Shown here: in pieces, positions 17,187-25,540 of the stretch
How the letters are laid out: each line of letters starts with the position of its first letter
How positions within the stretch are numbered: the first letter of the stretch is position 1
DNA from: Flavobacteriaceae bacterium PS02337
Lineage (GTDB): Bacteria; Bacteroidota; Bacteroidia; Flavobacteriales; Flavobacteriaceae
Direction: 5' to 3'
Assembly: GCA_029959285.1 (NCBI GenBank)
Contig: JASCOE010000001.1
Span: forward strand, 620,001-684,000
Length of the DNA: 64,000 bases
Made by a program: the position numbers and the translations under genes
Notes under the pieces: model-generated
Seen by the model: the letters and a program-made list of their open reading frames with translations, nothing else
Databases searched by the model: none
Told to the model about the DNA's origin: nothing

Positions 17187-17590
17187 TATTTGGTAATGCT
17201 ATTTTTTAATTCTTCAATTGAAATTTCAAAAGTATTGGCATATTTCTGCAGAATACTATCGCTTAATGTTGCAAAAACACTTGGTTTAAAATGTCTTTTT
17301 ACGCGCCATTTCCAGAATCCTACATAACTTGCTAAAATCGTAAGATCCATTTTATTGACTTCCATAAAATACACAATCGGACTTGCTTCGCCATTTACAA
17401 CTTGTTGTTTGGCATCGGCAATTCTTTCGTTTATTTCATCGATAGAATTTGAAAGCGCGATTGTTTTAGGTTCCCAACCAGTACTTAAGGTTGTCGTGTA
17501 ATTGCCATTTTCATCTGTTGCGTACAAAAGCTCTTTAACGTTATTTTTCGTTAAGTTACTTTGGTCTTGTGGTACTTTATCTTTTTCCAT
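17186..17590 (-). CDS. Conserved protein of unknown function paired with BtrH-like gene
   Basis: A 134-residue hydrophilic protein, no signal peptide or membrane helix. The C-terminal half contains a helix-rich segment (MEVNKMDLTILASYVGFWKW followed by RVKRHFKPSVF). Its stop codon overlaps the start of the BtrH-like gene by one base, so the two are probably expressed at equal levels and may interact. No family recognised with certainty. Confidence 0.7.
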   Translation of the reverse strand: MEKDKVPQDQSNLTKNNVKELLYATDENGNYTTTLSTGWEPKTIALSNSIDEINERIADAKQQVVNGEASPIVYFMEVNKMDLTILASYVGFWKWRVKRHFKPSVFATLSDSILQKYANTFEISIEELKNSITK

Positions 17591-17607
17591 AAAAGCTGTA
17601 TTAAAAT

Positions 17608-17868
17608 CTACACCAATAATTGTAGTAAAATCAAAAATGGTAGTATTTCGATTATAATTATAATTGCAAGATTTATCAAGGCTAACTTCCTGTTTTTTTT
17701 AATAAAAAGGTAAATCATTTCCAAAAATAAAAACAAACAATAAGTTTGGCTCAAAAAGAAAGCTAATTCATCTATAGAGTTTGCTTTTACATATATAAAA
17801 AGACCAATCAATAGCAACATTAAAATTCCTATCCGAATTGCTAAATGATAAAGCATTTTTTGGTTCAT
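17608..17868 (-). CDS. Small hydrophobic membrane protein
   Basis: An 86-residue, almost entirely hydrophobic protein with three predicted membrane helices (about 8-28, 36-55 and 63-85). It lies 13 bp from the dehydratase gene upstream and 17 bp from the next gene. It has no recognisable enzyme motif, and its low sequence complexity makes family assignment impossible by eye. It is probably a real gene because it is tightly packed and has an ATG start. Confidence 0.55.
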   Translation of the reverse strand: MNQKMLYHLAIRIGILMLLLIGLFIYVKANSIDELAFFLSQTYCLFLFLEMIYLFIKKNRKLALINLAIIIIIEILPFLILLQLLV

Positions 17869-17881
17869 TTTTACTATTTGA

Positions 17882-18352
17882 TTATTCTGGAACCGAAACT
17901 GTTTTCTGAATGAACAAATTAATTTCGCATTCTAAGAGAATCTTGTCTTCGACTAAGCTTTTACATCTCATCGTGCATAAAGTGTAATCGTCTCCAGTAA
18001 ATTTAGAAACCAAGTCGGCTTTTGTGGTTATTGTATCGCCAACTTTTGGTAGTGCATGTATTTTTACGCTTTTTAAAGCACTGATAAAACCAATTACATT
18101 TACGTTTTCATTCTCAAGTCCGTTATCATCAAAAAAATATTTTTTTCCAACAATTGCCGAACAAGTTTGTGCTGTATTTTCAATTAAACCAGCTTCAATA
18201 AAAACATTGTTTTGAACAAAAATATTGTCTTCTTCAATAAGAAAAATAGTTTCTACTGAACTTGAATCAATATTCAAAATCAAATCCACCATAAGCATTG
18301 GCGCTCGGTGCGGAAGATAATTTTGTATGTCGACAGCAGAAGTTGTTTTCAT
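17882..18352 (-). CDS. Hot-dog 3-hydroxyacyl-ACP dehydratase (ApeP/FabZ-like) 1
   Basis: A 156-residue hot-dog protein with the FabZ-type N-terminal motif LPHRAPMLMVD and the helix motif GLIENTAQ, which holds the acid residue. I start at ATG 18352; the frame is open to a TTG three codons upstream, which is less likely. With the neighbouring dehydratase it forms a pair like ApeI/ApeP, which generate the conjugated double bonds of aryl polyenes. Confidence 0.85.
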   Translation of the reverse strand: MKTTSAVDIQNYLPHRAPMLMVDLILNIDSSSVETIFLIEEDNIFVQNNVFIEAGLIENTAQTCSAIVGKKYFFDDNGLENENVNVIGFISALKSVKIHALPKVGDTITTKADLVSKFTGDDYTLCTMRCKSLVEDKILLECEINLFIQKTVSVPE

Positions 18353-18359
18353 TATCAAT

Positions 18360-18791
18360 TTATTTTGCCAAAACGGTTTTCATTTGTCCTCTGGCAATTT
18401 CTTCATTATTTAAAGTTGTCACAATATCGACTAAAGTAATTCCGGCAAATTCTTGCAGAATCGTTACTTCAGATTGAATGGTGTCATTTAATTCTGGAAG
18501 TTTTTTAATTTCAATTTCTTTAATAGACCCAATATAACCCGTTGGAGCAATTTCATTTTTTAGAAAAAATTGATAACCAGTGTGCAACGCCACAGATTGC
18601 GCCATATGTTCTATTAAACCCGCTTCTAGAAAAGAATTGTTGGCTACGAAAATATTTTCACTTTGAATTTTTAAACCAGAAACCAAAGAAGTTTCGGTGT
18701 AAGAAAGCATTGAGTCTACCATTACAAAAGGGAACTTTTGAGGCAATAAATTTTCGACCGTTTCTTTTTCTAAAAGCGCCATTGTTTCCAT
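18360..18791 (-). CDS. Hot-dog 3-hydroxyacyl-ACP dehydratase (ApeP/FabZ-like) 2
   Basis: A 143-residue hot-dog protein with LLPQKFPFVMVD at its N-terminus and GLIEHMAQS, similar to its neighbour. ATG 18791 overlaps the stop of darB by one base (TAATG); a second ATG three codons later is possible. The two paralogous dehydratases probably form a heterodimer as reported for aryl-polyene systems (inference). Confidence 0.85.
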   Translation of the reverse strand: METMALLEKETVENLLPQKFPFVMVDSMLSYTETSLVSGLKIQSENIFVANNSFLEAGLIEHMAQSVALHTGYQFFLKNEIAPTGYIGSIKEIEIKKLPELNDTIQSEVTILQEFAGITLVDIVTTLNNEEIARGQMKTVLAK

Positions 18792-19924
18792 TAGCAAACT
18801 GTTAAATACGCATAAGCGAAAGAAAATCTTCCACTTTCAGGAACAGATAATAAAATTTTATCTCCTTTTTTCAAGTTTCCTGTATTCATCAATTCTTCTA
18901 GAGCTAAATAAATAGAGGCAGAACCAACATTTCCTACTCGAGAAAGATTCATAAACCATTTGTCATCGCTCATTCCGATTCCTTTTTCGGTAAGACCTTT
19001 TTTCAATCCTTCAACAAAAAAGTTAGAAGAAACGTGAGGAATAAAATACGTAATATCGTCAGATTTGATGTTGTTTTTATCCATCGCGTCTTTCATGCTT
19101 TCCGCACCTTTAGACAGGATAAATTCATCTAATAATTTTACATCTTGTTTAATAGAGAATACAGATTCGTTTAGCCATTGCTCTGGCGCATAATCACTCC
19201 AGGATTTTATTTCTCCATTTTCCAATTTATCACCTCCAGCATACATGCAGGTTTCTAATTCGTATGCATACGAAAAAGCTTCCATCCATTCTATTTTAAG
19301 AGAAATTGGTCCTTTAGGTTTGTTTTCTAATAAAAAAGCTCCTGCTCCGTCTGATAACATCCAACGTAAGAAATCTTTTTTGAAAGCAATAATAGGTTGT
19401 TCTTCAAGGCTTTTTAAATTATCAGCCTCGTGATTGTATTTTTGAGCATTCAGCCAAGTCGAAACTTTTTCTGATCCTGTGCAGATTGCATTTTTTGAAT
19501 TTCCAGATTTTATAGAAAGATAACCAAACTTCAATGAGTTCATTCCCGCGCAGCAAACTCCTGTTGAAGAATTTAATTCTACCGATCTATTTTTTAATAA
19601 ACCATGAACCATTGCAGCGTGTGAAGGCAAAAAGATATCCGGAGTTGAAGTTCCGCATGAAAGCACTTCTAAATCCTGAGGCGTAAAATCTTCATCGAAT
19701 AACGGTAAAATTGCATTTTTTGTTAATTCGGCGTTGCTGTGCGTGCTTTTTCCGTCTTTATCAACGGCATAATATCGGCTTGTAATTTTATTGTTGCGCA
19801 AAATAATGCGTCTTGCTTTAGAAGCAGTATCATTTATTAAACCTAAATAAGCTTCCATTTCATCATTCGAAACAGCTTCATTTGGCAAATATTTTGCAGC
19901 TTTTGTAATATATACTTCAAACAT
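18791..19924 (-). CDS. darB: DarB: dialkylresorcinol-forming ketosynthase
   Basis: A 377-residue FabH-like (KAS III) protein. Visible features: the nucleophile region STGVCCAGMNS (Cys125 fits the ACAG-type cysteine), IPHVSSNFF (catalytic His) and RVGNVGSAS (catalytic Asn). DarB joins a beta-keto acyl thioester and an alpha,beta-unsaturated acyl thioester into a cyclohexanedione, the precursor of the dialkylresorcinol half of flexirubins. The neighbouring gene upstream is darA, the standard pairing. Confidence 0.9.
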   Translation of the reverse strand: MFEVYITKAAKYLPNEAVSNDEMEAYLGLINDTASKARRIILRNNKITSRYYAVDKDGKSTHSNAELTKNAILPLFDEDFTPQDLEVLSCGTSTPDIFLPSHAAMVHGLLKNRSVELNSSTGVCCAGMNSLKFGYLSIKSGNSKNAICTGSEKVSTWLNAQKYNHEADNLKSLEEQPIIAFKKDFLRWMLSDGAGAFLLENKPKGPISLKIEWMEAFSYAYELETCMYAGGDKLENGEIKSWSDYAPEQWLNESVFSIKQDVKLLDEFILSKGAESMKDAMDKNNIKSDDITYFIPHVSSNFFVEGLKKGLTEKGIGMSDDKWFMNLSRVGNVGSASIYLALEELMNTGNLKKGDKILLSVPESGRFSFAYAYLTVC

Positions 19925-19941
19925 AATTTAAATTTCGTCTT

Positions 19942-20844
19942 CTAAACTCCCTGATAATATTGAGTTTCCTTTTTTATAGATTTTAACTTAAGCGGATAGG
20001 TAATAAGGTGCAATATATACACTATTGGTGAAATTAACCATATCGCAAGGAATAAATAAACATTAAATACTTTAAGCAGCTGTTTTCGGTTTTTTTGATT
20101 TTTAGAAATGATGTTCGACCATTTGGTAAAAATTTTATTTGCCGTTTTGTCAACAGTTACTAAATATGAACTTATTTTTACTGCACCAGCGTTGACTAAT
20201 TTTGGCTGTAATTCGGTAAAATTATTTTTTTGTAAAGAATCCAGCATGATTTCTCCAAATTTATCTGATTCTTGTATGTCTTTTTCTGAAACTCCTGGAA
20301 GCGGAAAAATTCCCAAATATTTTTTCTTAACTCCAGAAAACATCCATTCTACAATCGTAATCACGCTGATTAAATTTCCAACGCGATCTACCAAAGCAAC
20401 ATTTCCAACCAAATTTGCATTTGCTTTTCTTATTAAAACTTTGATTTTTTCCTGCGCCATAATCCACATGTTTCTAGAACCGCTGATTGTAATTACTGGC
20501 GTATTATTTAATATTTTTTTGGCGTCATCACTTTTCAAAAATGAATTAATCGGAATTGAAGGCGATAAATACCAAACCTGATAATGAAATAAAACCAAAT
20601 CAAATTTTGTATTTAAAATTTCTTCTGGAACAGGTTTTAATGCTGTCGGAATCTGTAAAAAAGATTCTGGAAAAGCATCGAAAAATGAATCTTTGTTCCA
20701 CGGAAATGGAAACGGTTTTTCTAATTGTATTTCGTGAAAAGTGAGATTTATTTCTTCTGAGCTTAGAAACGGTTTTGCAATGTTTCTTGCAATAGATTCC
20801 AGTTGTCCAGACTGAGAATAATAAATTATGAGAACATTTTTCAT
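19942..20844 (-). CDS. darA: DarA: flavodoxin-like aromatase of dialkylresorcinol synthesis
   Basis: A 300-residue protein with a flavodoxin-like FMN phosphate loop near the N-terminus (YYSQSGQLESIA) and two hydrophobic helices at the C-terminus (about 265-290) that anchor it to the membrane. DarA oxidises the DarB-made cyclohexanedione to a dialkylresorcinol. It lies 17 bp upstream of darB. The box TATTTTTG (minus strand) 27 bp upstream of its start suggests its own promoter inside the cluster. Confidence 0.9.
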   Translation of the reverse strand: MKNVLIIYYSQSGQLESIARNIAKPFLSSEEINLTFHEIQLEKPFPFPWNKDSFFDAFPESFLQIPTALKPVPEEILNTKFDLVLFHYQVWYLSPSIPINSFLKSDDAKKILNNTPVITISGSRNMWIMAQEKIKVLIRKANANLVGNVALVDRVGNLISVITIVEWMFSGVKKKYLGIFPLPGVSEKDIQESDKFGEIMLDSLQKNNFTELQPKLVNAGAVKISSYLVTVDKTANKIFTKWSNIISKNQKNRKQLLKVFNVYLFLAIWLISPIVYILHLITYPLKLKSIKKETQYYQGV

Positions 20845-20870
20845 TTAGGTTTTCTGGCTTTGGTGGTTAG

Positions 20871-20878
20871 CAAAAATA
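20871..20878 (-). promoter_or_regulatory. Candidate -7 box for darA
   Basis: Minus-strand TATTTTTG matches the Bacteroidetes consensus TAnnTTTG; predicted transcription start would leave a leader of about 20 bases before darA. No clear -33 TTG at the usual distance. Confidence 0.45.
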
Positions 20879-20981
20879 GGTAAATTTATTTAAACGAATT
20901 TTCTTATCTCTGCGATTCATCCAGAATTGCCAATTTTTAAATTTATTTCAAAAAATCAGGTAAAAACGATGTGTTTAAGTA

Positions 20982-21881
20982 TTATTTTGACAATGAATTC
21001 TTATTTTCTATTTGATTCCAAAAATCAAAATAATTGAACCATTGTAAAGGATATTGTTTTAAGATGCTTTCTACACTTTTTACATATTCTTTTAAGAGTC
21101 CTTTTTCGTCACGATGTTTTACTTCGGCCTCTCTTGCGTACAAATGATAATGAAGATTTGGTTCTTTCATTACATAAACAAAAACTACAGGAACTTTTAA
21201 TCGTGAAGCAATTAAAAACGGTCCAGCCGGAAAGTTGGCTTCTTGGCCTAAAAGATTTTCAGAAAGCGATTTTGTGCCTTCAAAATAACGATCGCCCGTA
21301 AAACAGATTAATTCGTTATTTGCCAAAGCGGCATTGATTTCAAAAATATGCGATAAATCTTCCCTGATAATGATAAATTTTACGGTAGGTTTTTTAGAAA
21401 CGCTTTCCAGGTAATTTTTAATAGCAGAATGTTCTAAATCTGTAGTCACTAAATTGATTTGAAAATCGAGATCTATTTCTCCGAAAAAGTGTTCTGCGAT
21501 TTCAAAATTTCCAACGTGCGCACTAATTAAAACACCGCCTTTTTTCTCGGCAAGTAATTTTTTTAGAGTTTCGATTCCGTCAAATTCGTAAGTGAATTTA
21601 TTTCGCAGACCAGCAGAAATCGAAATTTTATCAATAATAGTTTGTCCAAAAGTATAGTAACTTTTGAAAACCATTTTTTTGGATTTGAAATAAGAATGTT
21701 GAAGTCTTTCTTTAAAGTAATAGAAAATAGCTTTGTTGCTTTTTCTTAGAAATAAAAAATAATAAGAAGCAACAAAGTAAAGTAAGACATAAGCGGCTTT
21801 TACACCCGCTTTTTGAATTAAAAAAACGAATATTCTATAACCTAAAACAGTTCCTTTGGATTTACCATCCCATTGACTCAT
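20982..21881 (-). CDS. LpxL/HtrB-family lysophospholipid-like acyltransferase
   Basis: A 299-residue protein with an N-terminal membrane segment and the acyltransferase HX4E motif in ISAHVGNFEIAE, plus GDRYFEG and FPAGPFLIASR typical of the LpxL family. In flexirubin and aryl-polyene clusters such enzymes attach the polyene acid to a lipid or, proposed for flexirubins, to the dialkylresorcinol hydroxyl. The start ATG directly abuts the ACP stop codon. Confidence 0.85.
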   Translation of the reverse strand: MSQWDGKSKGTVLGYRIFVFLIQKAGVKAAYVLLYFVASYYFLFLRKSNKAIFYYFKERLQHSYFKSKKMVFKSYYTFGQTIIDKISISAGLRNKFTYEFDGIETLKKLLAEKKGGVLISAHVGNFEIAEHFFGEIDLDFQINLVTTDLEHSAIKNYLESVSKKPTVKFIIIREDLSHIFEINAALANNELICFTGDRYFEGTKSLSENLLGQEANFPAGPFLIASRLKVPVVFVYVMKEPNLHYHLYAREAEVKHRDEKGLLKEYVKSVESILKQYPLQWFNYFDFWNQIENKNSLSK

Positions 21882-22136
21882 TTAAGCTGATTTGGCTTTT
21901 ATTTTGGTTTCGATAAGGTCGTAGAAACTTTGAAAATCAGAAATTCCAACAAAATCTGCTTCAACTAGTTTTACACCAAAGTTTGCTTCAATTGAAACTA
22001 CCAAGTCAACATAATCCAGACTATCTAACCCAAGTGTATCTTTTAAATTAGCATTTGGTTCAATGTCGTCATTGTCTACTTCAAATTCATCAACTAAAAA
22101 ACCATTTATTCTTGCTATAATCTCTTCTTTATTCAT
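21882..22136 (-). CDS. Acyl carrier protein
   Basis: An 84-residue ACP with phosphopantetheine motif GLDSLDYVDLV, Ser39. Its start overlaps the end of the ketosynthase gene by 8 bp. It is the second ACP of the pigment cluster and probably works with the adjacent ketosynthase, FabG reductase and acyltransferase. Confidence 0.9.
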   Translation of the reverse strand: MNKEEIIARINGFLVDEFEVDNDDIEPNANLKDTLGLDSLDYVDLVVSIEANFGVKLVEADFVGISDFQSFYDLIETKIKAKSA

Positions 22137-23364
22137 CGTTTAATTTAAACTTTTTAACCACCAACGCAGAGTTGGTTCCTCCGAACCCGAAAGAATTGGA
22201 CAAAAATATGTCAAATTTTTTGTTTAACGTAGTTTTAACTAAATTTAATTTTGATGCATCTTCATCAGGGTTTTCCAAATTAATGTTTGGCGCAATAAAA
22301 TCGTGCTGCATCATTAAGATAGAGTATATAATTTCGCTAGCTCCAGCCATCCAACATTCGTGTCCCGTCATTGATTTTGTAGAACTTACGTACGGATTTT
22401 TTTCACCAAAAACCTCAAAAATGGCTTTTGCTTCGTTTGCATCTCCAACTGGAGTTGAGGTTGCGTGCGCATTTATATATTCAATATCCGTAGCTTTTAA
22501 TTTTGCATCATCAAGCGCACGTTTCATAGCTGTCGCTGGTCCTTCGACGTTTGGAGTCGAAATATGTCCTCCATTTGAAGAAAATCCGTAACCAGAAACT
22601 TCTGCGATAATATTTGCTCCGCGTGCAATAGCAGATTCGTAACTTTCTAAAATTAACGTTGCGCCGCCACCACTCGGAATTAATCCGTCGCGATCTGCAT
22701 CAAAAGGTCTTGAGGCTTTTTGCGGATCATTTTCTCTGTTAGAAAAAACACCTAATCCTTCAAAACTGCTCATCGCATATTTGTTGATTTCTTGAGCGCC
22801 GCCGGTAATGATAATATCTTGAAAACCACTTTTGATTAAAAAATAAGCCAATCCAATAGAATGCGAACCGCTTGCGCAAGCCGCACTAACGGTAAGATTG
22901 ATTCCGCGAAGTTTGAAAATCGTCGAAAGATTCATTGTTACTGTAGAATTCATCGACTTAAAAATTGCACCAGAACCAATTAAAGCCGTGTCTTTTTTCT
23001 CGCGAACAATATCTGTTGCGTCAATAATAGCTTTAGAAACACTATCATTTCCGTACATAATTCCGACTTCGTGCTCATCAAAAAAGGCATCGTCGATGTT
23101 GGCATTTTTTAATGCTTCTATAGTGGCCATATAAGCATATTCGGTTTCTTCACCGATGCTCATACGTTGTCTTCGCGTCAATAAATTTTTAAGATCGGTT
23201 TTCGGAACCATTCCTGTTAAGGCAGATTGAAAACCAAATTCTTTACGTTCAGAATCAAACTGAATACCAGATTTTCCTGCGTATAAGGAATCTTTTACTT
23301 CGTCTAAAGAAGTTCCGATACACGAATAAATTCCCATTCCAGTAATTACAACTCTTCTATTCAT
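22129..23364 (-). CDS. Beta-ketoacyl-ACP synthase (ApeO/FabB-like), active
   Basis: A 411-residue KAS enzyme with Cys163 in VSAACASGSHS, His in NAHATSTPVGD and His in SMTGHECWMAGASE, a sequence style typical of FabB-like aryl-polyene ketosynthases. It probably elongates the aryl-primed chain together with the ACP and FabG at this end of the cluster. A candidate promoter box lies in the 85-bp gap upstream. Confidence 0.9.
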   Translation of the reverse strand: MNRRVVITGMGIYSCIGTSLDEVKDSLYAGKSGIQFDSERKEFGFQSALTGMVPKTDLKNLLTRRQRMSIGEETEYAYMATIEALKNANIDDAFFDEHEVGIMYGNDSVSKAIIDATDIVREKKDTALIGSGAIFKSMNSTVTMNLSTIFKLRGINLTVSAACASGSHSIGLAYFLIKSGFQDIIITGGAQEINKYAMSSFEGLGVFSNRENDPQKASRPFDADRDGLIPSGGGATLILESYESAIARGANIIAEVSGYGFSSNGGHISTPNVEGPATAMKRALDDAKLKATDIEYINAHATSTPVGDANEAKAIFEVFGEKNPYVSSTKSMTGHECWMAGASEIIYSILMMQHDFIAPNINLENPDEDASKLNLVKTTLNKKFDIFLSNSFGFGGTNSALVVKKFKLNDE

Positions 23365-23434
23365 CGTCTTTCAAAGTAATTTTTTTATCCTTAAAATGTA
23401 ATTTGCTATGTTTAAAAATCTTGAAATAATCTCG

Positions 23435-23442
23435 CAAACATA
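23435..23442 (-). promoter_or_regulatory. Candidate -7 box for ketosynthase/ACP genes
   Basis: Minus-strand TATGTTTG matches TAnnTTTG; it lies in the 85-bp gap between the FabG gene and the ketosynthase gene. No -33 TTG is visible at the normal distance, so confidence is limited. Confidence 0.4.
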
Positions 23443-23449
23443 GTATTCT

Positions 23450-24181
23450 TTAAGAATATATTCCGCCGTTAATATTGATAATTTCTCCTGTAATATAACT
23501 TGCTTTTTTAGAAATCAAAAAGCTTACCAAATCTGCTACTTCCTCAGCTTCGCCAAAACGATTTACTGGAATAAGTTTTAATAATTCTTTTTCGTCAAGC
23601 TCGCTCGTCATATCGGTTTTGATAAAACCTGGAGCGACAGCATTTACCGTAATATTTCGTTTCGCAACTTCTTGAGCCAAGGCTTTAGTTGCGGCAACAA
23701 TTGCACCTTTTGCAGCCGAATAATTGGTTTGTCCTGCAGTTCCTTTTACTCCAGAAACAGAAACAATATTTACAATTCTGCCATATTTATTGCGAAGCAT
23801 TTTTTGAATGAAAAACTGTGTAACATTAAAAAAACCGTTCGCACTTGTATTCATTACATTATTCCAGTCTTGCGGCGTCATCCACATAAAAAGACCGTCT
23901 TTTGTAATTCCTGCATTGTTTACAATTGCTTCAACCAATTTTTCAGGATTTGCTTCTTGCCATTGTGTAAGAACATTTTGTACTTGTTCAAAATTAGCAA
24001 CATCAAAACCTAAAATTTCTCCAGTTGCGCCTAATTTTTGTATTTCTTGTAATGTTTCTTCGGCAGCCGTTTGATTAGAATGATAATTGATCAGAATATG
24101 ATAATCGGATTCTACGGCTAATTTTTTACAAATTGCACTTCCAATTCCTCTCGAACCGCCTGTTACTAATACACATTTCAT
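23450..24181 (-). CDS. FabG-like 3-oxoacyl-ACP reductase (ApeQ type)
   Basis: A 243-residue short-chain dehydrogenase: NAD(P) loop TGGSRGIG at 8-15, NNAG, catalytic Ser in VSVSG and YSAAKG (Tyr/Lys), C-terminal GEIININGG. It reduces the 3-oxo intermediates of the polyene chain. It follows a 95-bp gap with a 12-bp stem-loop that separates it from the WG-repeat gene. Confidence 0.9.
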   Translation of the reverse strand: MKCVLVTGGSRGIGSAICKKLAVESDYHILINYHSNQTAAEETLQEIQKLGATGEILGFDVANFEQVQNVLTQWQEANPEKLVEAIVNNAGITKDGLFMWMTPQDWNNVMNTSANGFFNVTQFFIQKMLRNKYGRIVNIVSVSGVKGTAGQTNYSAAKGAIVAATKALAQEVAKRNITVNAVAPGFIKTDMTSELDEKELLKLIPVNRFGEAEEVADLVSFLISKKASYITGEIININGGIYS

Positions 24182-24210
24182 TTATGTAGGTTTTGATTTT
24201 TATTCGTCAT

Positions 24211-24244
24211 AAATGAAATCGCTTTTAAGAATGCGATTTCATTT
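24211..24244. promoter_or_regulatory. Perfect 12-bp stem-loop between WG gene and fabG
   Basis: AAATGAAATCGC and GCGATTTCATTT are perfectly complementary with a 10-base loop. On the transcribed strand only a weak T-run follows, so partial termination or RNA processing between the first two genes and the biosynthetic operon is possible. Confidence 0.6.
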
Positions 24245-24276
24245 ATACAAATTATATTATTTAGTGGAGATAAATG

Positions 24277-25500
24277 TTATTTCTTTTTCTTCGCTACAGG
24301 TTTTGCAGCTGGTTTTTTTGCAGCGGCCGGTTTTGTTTCCTGTTTTGGTTTTTCGGCAGGAGCAGCAACTGGTTGTGGTTTTTCTGATTTTGAAAATAAT
24401 TCAGCATTTTCAAACCATTGATTGCTTAAAACGGTCCCGTCTGGTTTAAGAAATCCCCATTTTCCTTCGTTTTTTACTCTGGCAACGCCGTCAATAAAAC
24501 CTTTATCTTGTTGTGTAAACATGGCAATAATGGCATTAGTTGTAATTCCATATTGAGTTGGAATTACCAATTTTCCAGATTCGTTGATAAATCCCCAATT
24601 GCTTTCTTTCACGGGAGCAAGACCATTTGTACTGAAAACTTCTGCATCGCTGTAAGTTGGTTCAATTACAAATTTTCCTTCCGGATTAATGAATCCCCAT
24701 TTTTTTCCAACTAAAACTGGCGCCAGATTTTTTGAGAATGCTTTTCCTTTATCATAAATAGGAAGAATTGCCCAGTTTCCTTTTAAATCGATATAACCAA
24801 TTTTTCCGTTTTTCTTAGCAAAAGTCAAATCTTGAGTTTCAAAATCCCAAATTTTTTCGGCTCCTTCAACAGGAATAAATTTTCCGCCACTTACAAGTCC
24901 AAAAGTTTTGTCTTTTCTAGCCCAAGTAGTTCCTTTAAAATAATTTCCGATTTCCGCATAAATTGGTTCAACCAATTCTTTTCCTTCGGTATTAATAATT
25001 CCCCAGTTTTTGTTTAATTCAACTCTGGCGTAACCATTTTCAAAAGGTTTGATCTGATCGTATTTTGGTTCTAAAACAACAGTCATTTTGTTGTTAATTA
25101 AACCAACTTTATTGTTTTGTCTGATGAAAGCAACTCCATCATTAAAATCAAATACTTTTTCTGTAACAGGCGCTTTTTGAATTTCACCTTTTGTATTAAT
25201 ATAAACCCACTCTTTTTCTTTTTGTACAACAGCAATTCCGTTGTTAAAGTCTTTTGCATCTTTAAAATCGGCTGGAATTACCCAAGTTCCTTTTATGTCA
25301 ATAAATCCCCATTTTCCGCCATTTTCTACAGCAGCTAATCCTTCAGAAAAACTTCTGGCAGATTTATATTGAGGTTCAATTTTAAAAGATCCATCTTTAG
25401 CGATATATCCTATTTTAGAATTTTTCTTAACTAATGCTAATTCTTGACTATTAACAAATTGAATGCAGCTTAGTAATAAAAAAACAAGTGACTTTTTCAT
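24277..25500 (-). CDS. Exported WG-repeat protein
   Basis: A 407-residue protein with signal peptide MKKSLVFLLLSCIQFVNSQ followed by about ten WG (KWGFI) repeats of roughly 35-45 residues (patterns such as GKWGFIDIKGTWVIP). The C-terminus is a lysine/alanine/proline-rich tail (about 365-407) with repeated PAAKKPAAK-type motifs. WG repeats form beta-propeller-like binding domains; function here is unknown. I take ATG 25500 rather than an upstream in-frame start because it gives a clean signal peptide. Confidence 0.8.
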   Translation of the reverse strand: MKKSLVFLLLSCIQFVNSQELALVKKNSKIGYIAKDGSFKIEPQYKSARSFSEGLAAVENGGKWGFIDIKGTWVIPADFKDAKDFNNGIAVVQKEKEWVYINTKGEIQKAPVTEKVFDFNDGVAFIRQNNKVGLINNKMTVVLEPKYDQIKPFENGYARVELNKNWGIINTEGKELVEPIYAEIGNYFKGTTWARKDKTFGLVSGGKFIPVEGAEKIWDFETQDLTFAKKNGKIGYIDLKGNWAILPIYDKGKAFSKNLAPVLVGKKWGFINPEGKFVIEPTYSDAEVFSTNGLAPVKESNWGFINESGKLVIPTQYGITTNAIIAMFTQQDKGFIDGVARVKNEGKWGFLKPDGTVLSNQWFENAELFSKSEKPQPVAAPAEKPKQETKPAAAKKPAAKPVAKKKK

Positions 25501-25540
25501 GATTTTAAGATTCAATATTAATACTGTAAATTAAAGATTT

